NCBI GenBank assembly: GCA_900074885.1
Contig: FJUW01000012.1
Coordinates: 930,001-994,000 of the forward strand
Length of the DNA: 64,000 nucleotides
Source of the DNA: Rhynchosporium graminicola
Taxonomy: Eukaryota > Ascomycota > Leotiomycetes > Helotiales > Ploettnerulaceae
Reading direction: 5' to 3'
The number at the start of each line of letters is the position of its first letter. Within the stretch, counting starts at the first letter, position 1. Below the pieces are notes generated by a model, which worked only from the letters and a program-made list of their open reading frames with translations, searched no databases and was not told the DNA's origin. A program made the translations under genes and the position numbers. Of this stretch, positions 49,206-61,826 are shown piece after piece.

Positions 49206-50556
49206 TTTTGTAAAGAGTTGTGATATTCAGACCGGCTGAAAGATCTGTAGTGTTTATTTTTTGTGGAAGTTGTGAAAGTACAATTTGTGTGTGAAAGAAA
49301 GTAATGGCTTGAACATAAACTGGTGACCAACAGTAGTTTATGTAGGCTCGGGCGGTTCTTTGAAGAACAATAACAAGCGACTGCTATTGTCGAAGAAATT
49401 GGTCCTTTGTTATTGAGCCAGACTTGTGAGCCAAAAATTTTGAATGGTATCAACCTAAACAAAGCTAGCCGATCGAGTCTGCGCCAATTTGTGGATCCGA
49501 TTTTCCCCTTCGTCGGCAAAATAAAAAGTGAATCTCGATTCTTCGGAAGTCTTTGCCAGAACGTGGTGGGGGCGCTTCTTATATCGATTAATCCTGTATG
49601 AAGCTTTGGCTGCGAACACCGATGAATCGCCTCTGAAATGCGCGGTCAATAGGCCAATTGCTATCAGGGTGGAGTCACAGGAAGGGCCATATTTGAATCC
49701 TGAACAACAGATTGTTAATCGACAGAGAACACGATTGATATCCGAATCGCGCTGAATGTTCATTTGGAATCATCAAATAAGCTGCAAAAAGGTACCACTT
49801 GGCTTCGCCTTGGGTCCGAGATATCTCCATCAACGGCATCCAGTATAACAAAGAAATGTCCCGCAGATCCTGGACATAAGTTCCGAACAACCTAAATTAG
49901 ATCATTCATAGCCATTCAAATACCTCGAAACGTAGGTCGTCTGAACGGCTGCATCGCGCCCAGTCGCCAGCGCCTCGCCTGCACTACCACCCTGCAACAA
50001 CTCCCAACTCGAAATCACCACCTAAATGTGACGTCTTGATTCTGTGACTTTTCAAATATGATGCTTATGGGACTGATGATGTTCATGAATGCTCGTACTC
50101 ATGCTGAAAGACATCAGTGATCGTAAGTGTGCTTGTTCTGGGTCATTCCTAATCCCAGCTAAAAATAGGCGGCCTTGGAATAGGTGACGTGAGGCACGTA
50201 TTTACTTTGTGGCTCGCTTGAGCTACAGCCGTCAGCACAACTTGCTCGGACCACACCAGGATAGTGTTTCTTGACACGGATCCATTCGTTATTCTAGAGT
50301 ATATTCTCTAATATCAAATCACGGAACGTCGCTTTCCAATCTGCCTAGCTATATATTTACAATTTTTCCACTTTGGGTGTAGACATCAATACTTATTATA
50401 ACAAACTGGGATATCGCCACGAAGCTCAAGCTCACATTCTTAAATTCTTCAATTCTTCAATTGTATATCATCTTTAGTAAGAGGATTGTCGCATTACCAC
50501 CTTCGCCAAAATACTCGAAAGAGACCTACGAGCTCCCCGTCTTGTCCGGAGCCAGC
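49206..50556. other. Intergenic region (promoter of the AA11-like gene and 3' side of the RING gene)
   Basis: Short frames on both strands (for example 49455-49763 minus) show nothing recognisable. An AT-rich block lies at 50340-50470, and attcttcaattcttcaatt is a tandem decamer near 50443-50461. Confidence 0.4.
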
Positions 50557-51429
50557 CTAGACAAAACCAGAGTAATCATCGTCTTCCCACACCGGGCTCC
50601 CATGTCCCGCCTCATAAGGTGTAATTTTCTTGACGAGATGGAACATCTTGCGACACAGTGGACAATCTTTCCGCCCAAGAAACCAGCTCTTCAAGCACCC
50701 GATATCAAACACACAGCCACAAGGTAGTTTCCTCGAGTGTTGATTGCTTGCCGCTTTCTTACAGATAATACATGTCCCCTGCGTGCGGGTCAGGAATGCG
50801 ATTTCAACGGCAGCGAGAAACAAATTAGCGCCAGTATCAGGATCGTACATGAACGTACGGTCTATAACAGGCTTGGCCATCGCTTCTTCTTGCTGCTGAT
50901 GTTTGCGAAGTCTGGCGGACCATTCCGAGAGGCGGATTGAAGCGAGATTTTGAGTATCTAGTGACTGTTGTTGAAGCCAGTAGATACGGCGTTTGAGAAT
51001 TGCGGAAGCGCAAAGCTGTGTTCGCTCAGATCGTTCTGGGATGGAACTGGTGGCAGGACAAGAATCGTGGCGCTCGGGGTAGGTGCAACCACACTTACCA
51101 GGAATAAGTGTGATGTATCGATGAAAGTCTTTACATCTTGGCTGTGGGAATGGAAGGTGGGATCCAGGTTTGGGAGCCATGGAGATGTGGTACTGTGGAG
51201 GAGAACTGCTGGTTAGGAGGCGCCCGTAACGCTCATAGGGGAAATTTTCCTCCTTGTTATGGTGAACACAGGATCTGTGATGGTCAGCCAGTGTCAGTGT
51301 ATGACCACAGTCTTCGTAGAAATCAATTTTAACTCCGCAGCAGATAACTTTATCTGCATGATTGGCATCAGAACACATTTGGTGCTGCTCAGACGTATCG
51401 GGGTCTAGTTTACGGGAGAAATTGACCAT
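50557..51429 (-). CDS. Variant RING-type zinc-finger protein (290 aa)
   Basis: A single exon is read from ATG 51429 (MVNFSRKLDP); an upstream in-frame ATG at 51510 would add 27 residues. A Cys/His-rich N-terminal part (VICCGVKIDFYEDCGHTL, then HHRSCVHH) is followed by GKCGCTYPERHDSC. A helical segment (ILKRRIYWLQQQSLDTQN) precedes a RING-like finger near residues 228-272: CIICKKAA, KLPCGCVFDIGCLKSWF, KDCPLC. In the usual RING, CGHVFHxxC supplies two His ligands; here the line reads CGCVFDIGC, so Cys and Asp stand in those places. It is probably an E3 ubiquitin ligase or a non-catalytic RING; partners are unknown. No signal peptide or membrane segment is seen. Confidence 0.75.
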   Translation of the reverse strand: MVNFSRKLDPDTSEQHQMCSDANHADKVICCGVKIDFYEDCGHTLTLADHHRSCVHHNKEENFPYERYGRLLTSSSPPQYHISMAPKPGSHLPFPQPRCKDFHRYITLIPGKCGCTYPERHDSCPATSSIPERSERTQLCASAILKRRIYWLQQQSLDTQNLASIRLSEWSARLRKHQQQEEAMAKPVIDRTFMYDPDTGANLFLAAVEIAFLTRTQGTCIICKKAASNQHSRKLPCGCVFDIGCLKSWFLGRKDCPLCRKMFHLVKKITPYEAGHGSPVWEDDDYSGFV

Positions 51430-54400
51430 CGTTAGTTTCAGGGAAGTTTCCGAGTAGAGGGTCAACCTCAGGACGGGTCCAACACAGCCATTTATACCGA
51501 ATAACTTCATTGTGATAGTTAAGAATACAAAGGCTCCTTGAATTGATCTTGAAAACAATCGCTTCAAAGCGGAGTTGTAAACCTTATTGTCTCCAATTTT
51601 GATGATATTCTTATGCCAAAATACATAGATCAAAGAAACTTACAAGGTAGAATGAAACTTGATAGATAAATGCTTGTTCAAAGATACAACAAAGAAAATC
51701 ATTGCTAAGGGAGAATCTCGAGTCAAAGGCTCGCTTTGGCTTCCCATCCAGCTCCAAAACGATTGTCCAAGCCGTCCAATCACAAAATGTAGGAAATGCA
51801 CTGTAGACACAAAGTCACAAACTGAAATCTCATGCTCATGAATATTGGTTTCTGTATCCTGCAAAGACTTAATGAGCCATAGCAGAGCATCATAGCTTAA
51901 CTACCGGAAGCAACGGGTAACAATTTTGATTGAGAGTAATGCAGTTTCATCCGCGTATCTTCCTACTATCCCACAGTTCCGAATCCTTCATGATTAAGCT
52001 TGTGCACTCACCATGGTAACAATAGTAACAATAATGGCCCAATTAATAGATGTCAAATGAGTATCTCTACAGCACAAACACTTGCTGTGTCTATGCGTCA
52101 GCAATCCTGAGATATTTAAGCATCACAACGCCACCCCATCCTCACTCATCAAACGTCCAGGATTTGGTGTATTGGGTAACAAATACGATGCAAGCGTATA
52201 TATTTATCACTTCTTTTGAACATCATGTCCATACAGTTGCAATTGTGGTCTGATTTCCGAATGATCTCGGATAGACTCGGCCAATACATTTGGAAAATCG
52301 TTGAGATGAGCACGCGGTAGACAATGTGGAGGCTACGTATAATGTGGTGACTGCTCAGGTATATCTTGCTCTGCTATCAGATTTGAAACATGCGTATAAG
52401 GAACTTGAGCCCTACGGGCTTCTGTTCACTCGCATATCTGAAGATTTCCTTAGCTAGAAATAATGACTGGTTTCCTATTTCAAGCAATATCTTGAGAGTT
52501 CGAGTTTTCCTATCTAGTATTACTTCGATAATAACTTTGGCTGGAGGTCTAAGGCCTTTCTCGGGTGGGAGCCCAGGAGCTGTCCTCACTGAACACGACT
52601 TCCGAACTCTGGAGGTAGCTATTTGCTTACCATTTGAATCATCTAGTACTGTTACAGACGCAATCAGCACGATAGTTTATAGCATTGGCAGATATACGAT
52701 AATACAGTCGGGAGTTGTCGGGCAGCTATAGTCGAGACGGACCAGCTCCATGAACTTGAGAATCGTAAATCTTGTGTCTATGTGACGGATGAAGGCTAGC
52801 AAGAGTAGGATGGTGCTGCCAGTAGACGCTACTCAAAAGATTACATTACTCAATTGACAGACACGCGCAGGAGACAACAAAGAGAGTTTCAATTTAGATG
52901 AACACATGCGGAGAAGCACATGAACTACTGTAAGGGAGGTGTGCCCCAGACCTAGAGGGAAGAGACTACATCCTCAGACGAGTTGAACCGCTGCACGTTG
53001 CTCACTAGCTGCTACACTTGTAGGCCTATTCTTGAAGCCGGACGTAGCTCCTGAAAGTCGCAGGGAAGGATGCCAATACACGGCTCACTTCACAGACCTG
53101 ATATCACGTCCTAGTGTCTGACCAAAGAGCAAGAATTGGATGAAGCCCTACCTACCTCAGCTATGATCATGCGGTGCAATTGATGAAATCTACCCTTGCT
53201 AGGTATAGCCTGGATTTTTTCATATGACATGAAGTTACTGCGAGACATGGAACAATATAAACAGCCTAAAGCAAGAAACCTTGACAGACAGATTTGTCTG
53301 CGGCTTTGACAAGACAACATGCTGACAATGATCCAAGAGTGGGAAGTGATGACTCAAGGCTGTTGATTTCAGCTAAGCAAGTCATCAAAAGAAAAATGAA
53401 AAAACGACACAGCCTCGACCTCAGTAATTTGAAATATGCCATGCCGGTACAATACTTAGCTTTTCTTGTACGATACAAATTTCCTCGGAAAAGTGCCATC
53501 TAGCAAAAGAAATATGGAAACACACCGGAATGACATCCGCATAATTGACTTCCCCTCTCCCCACAGGCTAGCTTCTGGACCCTGCGGAGAGAATCCCGTC
53601 TCAGCTGACTCGTACCGGCAAATGCAGTGATTGAATAGATTCGAAATATACAGGATGACAAGTCTGAGAAGGGCTTTTCCCAGCTAAAACGAAATCATGG
53701 AAAAGCAAAATGAGACATCTTCCAACTGTAGTACGGGCCTCAAAAACAGGTATAATAGTACGTCACTGCCGCTGGACACACATGAATCAAGCGAGTCAAA
53801 GCTGCACGACGATCTAGTCGAATCCTAAACAAGAATTCCCCGGATTATGACGAAGAACGACAGTACCGAAGATTAAGCACAAGACCATGGGAATTGGTCA
53901 AATAGAAAAATATTCAAAACAGAATATAAATATTACCCCTGCGAAAAGAATAAAATATGGAGATGGCAATCCGCAACGGTTCTTCGGGTCCTGCAACTTG
54001 TCGTCATTCAACCAGGTTAGACGCCGACTTGGCACCTGTCACTCGAGAGGCAGTTCAGCTTCCGTCAAACACCGCAAAAGAAAACTCACGCGAGCTGTTC
54101 CAAATCCAGCACATACTTATCCGAGCATTCAAGTACCTGAATTTAGCGGCCGCGCCGTGGTATTGTATGCCACTCCTGGCAAACTTCTGAAACGAAACCT
54201 TGAACCTATCCAGCCAATCCACGAGCTTATTTTGCCGATTCTACTACATAAAACATTTAGACGCTATATCGCGGGTTTATCCGCCGATAATTAGTTGATG
54301 GCTTCTTCCATGAATGAAATGAGTTTAGGGACCCAGATCTAACAAAGTGCTGAATTGCTAGGCATATAGCGTTGCGGGAATACAGTACAAATCCTTGCTT

Positions 54401-55309
54401 GATCAGATGGAAAATCGAAAACCCAGTAAGAATGTGAGCGGCTGTGGAAAATAATAATCAAGATACAGAGTTGATTGTAGGAGACTGACTGTCTTCAAGA
54501 TGAAGAAGAGGCTCTAGCTTGGAAACCATTTCGCCTAGACATTTCATCACAGACTTTGACGCTAATCCTAGTCAAGTACTTTATCAACATGACAACTCTA
54601 ACCACTATGCTGGCACTACTAAGGTGTTTCCACAACCCACAGACTTTCTTGCATTTACCAGAACATACCGAGTTCTCACATAGAAGTATGTCGCGTACGC
54701 TCGGGGAAAGGCAAGACTCGTTTGTTTAGCACGTTTGAACCCGACTATTCAACATTTACAATTCGGTACGAATCGCAGTAAAGTCAGGAAAGGTAGCCAA
54801 TTCTCCAAATCAAAGCAATAGCCAGCCATCCGCGCTGTTACGAACCTAGATGATAATTGTACTAAAGATCTACATGGAATTCACTTAGGCAACAGTCTTA
54901 AGTCCCTAAATTATCGCAGTAGTTTGGCCGAATGACAGTCTGAAATTTTGATAGTACCTCAACTTGCATTATTTGCTTGAAAACCTTCCTTCACACGAGA
55001 CACATCCTCCCCTAGCTTCATTCTCGAGTTTGGTGCAACTGTCAATTGAGATTCTGCACCTAGATACTTCATACTAGCGAACTAATTTCACTCCTTTACC
55101 TCTTCAAATCGTCGATTTGATCCCTACTTCCGGTTGTGATTGTCGCTCATCTGAGACCTTCGCCTGTATTAGATGCTCGGCTAACTCAGAAATCATCAAC
55201 ACCGCATTTTCCTTACGACAGAGGGAACAGGAGATTGGTGCTTGGCAGTGTAGCGCATCGGGTCGAGAGCGAAGTCACTGGCGCTGAAGCATCCTCAGAT
55301 ATCTTACCT
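51430..55309. other. Long intergenic region
   Basis: Nothing in these 3.9 kb can be supported as a gene. Open frames at 52377-52670 (minus), 52390-52731 (plus) and 53887-54294 (plus) have ordinary composition but no domain or splice-consistent partner. The last 200 bp are the presumed former promoter of the F-box locus. Confidence 0.4.
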
Positions 55310-56247
55310 ATGCAGCCCTCGCAGGCTCCCGATGATTCCCTTCTTAAGGACCTTCCAGTTGAGCTATTCCATCTCATCACAGACCTCTTAACACCATCAT
55401 TAATTGCTTCCCTAGCTCTGACCTGTCGCTCAATCCTCAAAACCGACGGTTCAAAGTGCTTCAAAACTCTACGAAATGAATCAACTTCCGACCTCTATCC
55501 TTTTCTTCGACTTCTGGTGATAGACCTACCAGACTCTTTAGTCCACATCTGGTGCGAAAAGTTGCATTCAATAGATAGTGTGACGCACCTGGCACACAAG
55601 GATAGCAAGAGCTTCGAATCAGGCGATTTAGATAGTTGGGAATTTTCATTACATGACAACCAATTGCAGCTTTGGCGTTATTGTTCCGTCGACTCTATTC
55701 TTGTGTAGAAAGCAATAAAACGATTAGATCAGGTCCGAGACATCGAATATCATAGTCCAAGTTGGATCTTGCGACAGACCAATCAGTCAACATGGCTATA
55801 ATGAGCTGTCGGTAACTACCATCAATACATGGCTCGATGTTTCTCCGCGAGCAGAAGATGTTCATGGCTCCTCGTGGTCGCCCTGACATATTTATTCAAC
55901 ATTTATTCATACCGAGCATGCCTACATTTGATCCGACTATCACGACTGTCTGCAGGCGAGGACATATGGAGAGGAAGAGCAACAAGAGGAATTAAGTTTG
56001 GAGAGCCAGCAAGCTTACCAGAGCTGTTACAATGCAAGTACTGTGCTACCGAACTTCGCATCAGCTTGAAAGACTACGTGGGCGATGGTTCGGCTGTGTT
56101 TTTACAAAATGGAAAGTTTTAGGAGAGGCGGAGTCTTGCTGTGATCGCATATGGCATCATCGTTCCCCCAGACGAGGAGCTCCAAGGCCACGGGGAAAGA
56201 ACATTTTCGACCCAGCTTCAAGATACTCTACATCTGAAGGTACTTGA
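55310..56247 (+). pseudogene. Decayed F-box protein gene
   Basis: From ATG 55310 (MQPSQAPDDSLL), an F-box (LKDLPVELFHLITDLLTPSL, then LALTCRSIL) occupies residues about 12-55. The fungal F-box-family continuation LRLLVIDLPDSLVHIWCEKL follows. The frame then stops at 55706 (TAG after SVDSILV). Further family-like pieces lie downstream in other frames: AIKRLDQ near 55712, FLREQKMFMAPRGRPD at about 55840-55890, LPELLQCKYCATELRI near 56020, and after a further shift in a T-run near 56098, FTKWKVLGEAES. No introns account for these breaks. At least one stop and two or more frameshifts mark it as a relic of the large, fast-evolving F-box family. The first part alone could still encode an approximately 132-residue protein. 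Confidence 0.62.
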
Positions 56248-59200
56248 AGATAAGAGTTGGATTCTATTCTGACTCACGACGTGAGGGACCAGATGTTTGA
56301 GGAGAGTTCGCTCCCTTGGCCCTCCTACATCTCACGGGAATTATGGTGCTCTGGAGTCGGCGATCTTTTCTTGAAGATGATGTAGAACGCACCATTTTGC
56401 CCTAAATACCTTCAATAAAGCCTCAAAGCCAAGTTGACCTGATCTAATAGTGACTGGACACAGATTTATCCAATTTTTTTAAATTTTTTTTTTTGATTTT
56501 TACCGTCTAAGACAATACCCATATTGACAACTTGTTCCCGGATTTGAAAAATTGACTCACAACAGTAATCACATGTGATCCGAGCAAGCACTTACCCACC
56601 CTTCAACAGAGCACTAATTCTGGCTATTGTACTAGAACTAAGAATCAGGGCAGATCCCTCCCCGATTCTGATTCTGTATGTTGTGAGGTTGTGTGAAGGC
56701 AATAATCTCGCAAGCGAAACGGCCCAAGGGAAGACGGGATTTTTAGAGATTGATAGTCCATGTTTGACATGCCCGATACTTAGTGACAGTTTCCACAATT
56801 CGCTGTCTAAAGGTGGAGAAAGACGCGATCTCAAAGTCTAGAAAGTCATGACTTGATCATGTCCGTACTTGCATTACCTCGAAACTACGGATGCAGCTAC
56901 TGTGCTGGCCGTCAAAGAAAAGAGAGCAGTCTTAGAACAAGCTTTGAAGCGATGCAGTAAAGTAGTTCATGCAAAAGATGCATAATGCACTTTTGCGTAT
57001 GACACGTGCAGATTCTGCAACAGAGACGCAAAGATCATTTGACCCACCGTATCTATGTCAGAATGGATCGGTCTGTCCACTTTCGGAAGACTCGTTGATT
57101 GCATCAGCCTTGCGGTGAGGGGGGAACCGCGATATCCGGAGCGAGATCACCGAAGTACCCCTCACTCCTCAGAGTCAGCTCCTGAATATCCTCTTTTGCA
57201 AATTGATTTGCTGTCCACGGGACGAGCAGAACAAGAAATATTCGAACTTTGGTATTACTGAAGTAATTATGAAACCTCATCATCCACTCCTTTGGGAGAC
57301 GAATACCCCTCTTTAAGATAGACACAAGTTACCCCTCCCCCACCATGGAAGTCATCCTCAACACTTCAACCATGTAGTACTTCAGGCTAAATAATCCCAC
57401 CTCTAAACAGCCCTTTCATTCTGTACGTTACCAAAGTATCGACATCCAGTACCCAAGTAGGGACCCCAGTAATAACAGACCCTTCTTGCATACGACACGC
57501 TCCCCGACAGCCCTACCTTACCAAAAAAAAAAGCCTTGCAAGATTCCCCAACCATTTGGAAGTCTCGAACATGACATGAAAGAAACGTACGTAATCTGTC
57601 CGAGTGTCAACAGAGTTTTCCTTGTCTTGAAACCCCCGCGCCATCAATATTTGCTATTTAGCGATTTTTATAGAATTTTTACAGAGATAAACTCGGGGAC
57701 GAGTAGAGGTGGATCCAGCACGAAAAGGAGAAGGGCCGTCAAGGAGTGGGAGTAGCAGAGTAGCCCGGAGCCGCGTTACAGCCTTATTATAATGTGGATG
57801 TCTTCGGTCCTTCATGTGATATATCCACAGCACTCTAGATTTCCTTTTTCTTGTCCGGACTATGTACTAGTAATTCTGTGGCGACGGTATAATACGCTGA
57901 ACAGGATGGAGAAACCCCACCGACCGCATTTCCTAGCAATTCATGAATCAGGAATGAAAATTTGTTTTGGTAGTGCTGACCAGCCATACGAGAGCAGCAC
58001 TAACTATAGCGTTACCCGAACTGCAAGCCCGAAAGAAAACAACGCAGACGAGAAATCTACTATTTTTATTTCCGCCCTCTGCAATATCACGCAATAAGCA
58101 ACCGTATTCAAAGGGTACTACTTACTGACTCTACTACTGGGTCATGATTACGCGCTCAGGCGCTCCATCAACGGACCTCACCCATCTCTCCCGGAAGGAA
58201 AATGTCAATAAGCCAATCACGACAGATTCCTCACCGCCGTTATGCAAGCGCTGGGCAGGCCACACCCACCACAGCACAACTTTTTTATGCTGGCCTCCCT
58301 CCCTCCTACTCACTCTTCCCCTCCAATAAGAAAATTCGATTTAATGATTTTGATTAATGCAGATAAATCCACCGTAGAATGACGTGGGGTTATGCGCTGT
58401 GAACCATTTTATGTGGCGGAGAGATTATGCTAGACTTATGCTCCCATGGATAGATTAAAGCGCTGGAATTGTGCTGGTCATGCTTGTGATTTAATGTCCA
58501 ACAAATATGAAGCGCTGTATTGAAGCGCTGAAGTCGCTAGCTGGGCCAGCTCCTGAAAATTGGAATAAGCGAGGCTCCCAAGGGGGAAACCAAACACAAG
58601 AGAAGTACCGAACGCAGCCTCACTGCAGACAATAATCTATTTCAGCTTCTCTGTGTAGCCGATCGAGGATTATACGCATGCACTCTATCTGACCTCAGCC
58701 ACCATCTCCATCTCCATTTTCTCGTAAAATTAACCAGTCCTTTCCTTCTACAGAATTAATTTTCATACCGACCCCGCGATCCATGGTATAATTCATCTGT
58801 ACATCCCCAAGCACAGTCATTCGTCTGATTAGGGACATTTCCCATTTTGTCCAGTTGTTAGTTGGATACAACAATCGTACTCACATGCGCACCAATCAAG
58901 AATATCGACACCCTCTGAAAGCTGACATCAGATTTCCTCATGCCATCACCTGCAAAGTCCTACACGTTTCTCGAGAGAACAAGTGATGAATAGAAGGAGG
59001 TGGCTGACAGCCCGGTGACGGTTACGGTCCGTCGCGCATCGGGTGAGATCTAAAAGAGGCGCAGAACAAGTCATGCAGAGGCATCATGGATAGAATGTAC
59101 CATGGACGAGATAATGTGGTCGTGTGTGCTAGAGTAAGCAAGAGCGGTAGTGGTGAGATAGGCTGCAGAATATGAGAATGGTTGGATTCATCCGGTCAGT

Positions 59201-60537
59201 AAGTCTTCAAGGTCAGGTGAGCTCAGCATAACTCTGCGTACCTGCCTACTTGGGCCGGCAGATGGAATTTGCAGCATCATCAGACAGTAATATGAGTAAG
59301 CCGTATGCTAAAGCAACAAAGTCAAGATCAGGGATATAGAAGTCGTGTAGTGATTATATGAAGTATCTTTCTTACTTGTTTTCGTAGAGGGGTGGGTTTA
59401 CTCGCTTATTTTGAGACGTGGAAAGAGGAACAGACCCGACGGAATGACATACCTACTAAGCAGGTATTAGAGAATGAGTAATTTGACACCCCAACAAACA
59501 GTCTCATCTCGTAAGTTCATGAGAGCACGATTGCGTACTTTCCCTTGTTTCCCTCAAATTGATTTCAGTGGGTCACATGCAAACCCCACGTCCATCACAT
59601 GCGTTTTGCAAATCCAAATATGGCAATTAACATGTAAGCAAGATTTCAACATCGAGCCTACTGAGCCTCACCTTTTTTCTTCCTCGTCATGACCATTTTA
59701 TCTCACTACTCTCTCATGTACGCAAGATAAGATATCTCAGAAATCAAGAATCAAGATAATTAACCCTCATCTCCATAGCGTAATCCAGTACGAGCGGATG
59801 GATACCCACACTACCACACGACCATGATGTCCATACTTCACAAGCTAAGCTGTTACCCACGATACGATTTACTGTGGGATTGTAACATCACCATCACCAT
59901 CAATCACCGTTCCAAGCTAGCTTGTGTATACCGTCTGTGAATACGAAAGAATCCCTTCTCAAGTGGCGAAATATCAGACCATCCTACTTTCTAGATAGAG
60001 CCCAGGCCCCTTATTCGATTCCAATCCAATCAGCCAACAATTCACGCAACACATCACCAAAAAGATCGTGATGGATCATATCACTACTTCTCTATCTCAC
60101 CAAACTTACACTCCCTATCATAATCCTTCGTATCAAATTTCGCATCCATACCGAGATTAAACAAGTAGCAGTCCCGCACCCACGCTCAATACAAGATTAT
60201 CCACCCTCCTCTCCCCCTCTCACTCACCCACTCACAAACATCCAGGTATGTATCTCATCCCTCCTGCTCTCCCCATCCCATCCCTTCCCTTCCTTCACAG
60301 ACTCAATCCGCAACCCGTCTTTAAACCCCAACCAACCCCGTGTTTCCTCCTCATCGCTATTCACACCTACCTTAACCCCCCTTTACCTTCCCGCCTCCAT
60401 CCTTCCTTCTCCGTAGGCTCAAGAACAGATTACATCAAACCCAAACCCTTCAAGAACCCTCGAACGATCCATCCAAACCGGGACAGCCACGCTACACACA
60501 GTACAACTCTGTATACTTGGCTATTCTCTATCCGTAA

Positions 60538-60563
60538 ATACATACATACATACATACATACAT
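60538..60563. repeat. (CATA)n microsatellite
   Basis: Six uninterrupted copies of CATA, followed by catcccatcc-type degenerate repeats. Confidence 0.9.
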
Positions 60564-60878
60564 CCCATCCGAAACCATCCCATCCCATCCCACCACCCCA
60601 CCCCACCGCGCTACAAACAGCATTCAAAAACCCATCCATCTCCCCCATCCATCGATCTCGTACTCATTCATGAGCATACATAAACGTAGAGGATATCTCA
60701 TACCAAGGGAGGAGAGAGAGACTAGAATAGGATGAAATACAATAGAATATAATATAATAGATTGAATGACCAATCAAGAGACACTGCCATGCCGTGCCAT
60801 GTAGCATAAAAATTGTGGTGGTACTGTAACACTTTCTCGGGTTGCCTGCCAAGACTGTCTACGGAACACAGACAGACA

Positions 60879-60893
60879 GCTAGCTAGCTAGCT
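60879..60893. repeat. (TAGC)n microsatellite
   Basis: Nearly four uninterrupted copies of the self-complementary tetramer AGCT/TAGC, able to form a small hairpin. Confidence 0.85.
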
Positions 60894-61826
60894 CCGAGAA
60901 CTCAACTCAGCTGGAGCTCCGTAGATAGATAGGCAAGATGAGATGAGATAGGCTACAAAAGCCACGATAAGACCACATGTCCAGTCACAGCGAGATGAAA
61001 AGCTGGGTTTGCATACGTGAACAAGAATTTTTGATTGCTTTTGTGACTACCAGTGCTCTACTAGCAAAACTGGGGAGACTACTCGTTATTTTGTTCTCTT
61101 CTTCCTTCCTTCATTCTAGGTGTTGGTTGACATTGCATACCAAACTACCTTATTCTTGCTCGCTCGCTCACCAGTCGAATCTGCATACAGATGATGGCTT
61201 TCTTCCACTCTCTTCCTGAGCACTAGTCACAAGCCGGCCTCACCTATCGTAGCACACCATGTACAGAGCGAGGCGGGCCAGTTCTGACCACCCTGCAAAA
61301 ATAGATCAGATCCCTGGTATCTTCCGTAAAACGCCGTGAAAAATTATCAAGTGAGCTCCGAACAGTTCGAAACGAGACTGAAGTCGAGAGACTCGATATC
61401 AAAAAAAGAAAAAAAGGACCTGCGTTTTTCGTACCAGACAACATGCCTTGCGACCAGTGGTGGAGGAAGATGCATGAGTCGTAAACGCCAACCCAGTGTT
61501 TAGGCCGTTCCGCGCAAGCAATGATGTGAAGTTTCAAAGAAGTTCAAAACAATAACAGATGTCGCTGAGAAGCAAACGCTGTTGCTGGGGCAAGAGACAT
61601 GAATCCGGTGTCTACTGCCGATGCTCGTTTGTGAACCGCACGCCTGCTTCTATGCCAAGAAAGCTAGGTGGATGAATGCTGAGGCTGTGAAGCCGGTGTG
61701 GCTTCAGAAGTTCTTCTTCGTATGCGGAAGTTGACTTGAAGCCAACGTATAAATGCTCATTGTATCCTCAAGGCGCAAATCCGTTCCATCACGAATATAT
61801 TACACGACTGATATGAGGTATTGTCT

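Larger units (their letters stand above)
56248..61826. other. 5.6-kb gene-free region
   Basis: No coding gene is supported on either strand. From about 59880 to 60660 the plus strand is strongly C/T-rich. At 60244 a consensus donor (CCAG|GTATGT) follows leader-like sequence ending caaacatccag, which looks like a spliced non-coding leader or an untranslated transcript with no ORF downstream. Microsatellites lie at 60538-60563 and 60879-60893. Repeats of gaagcgctg occur near 58508-58535. Confidence 0.45.
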
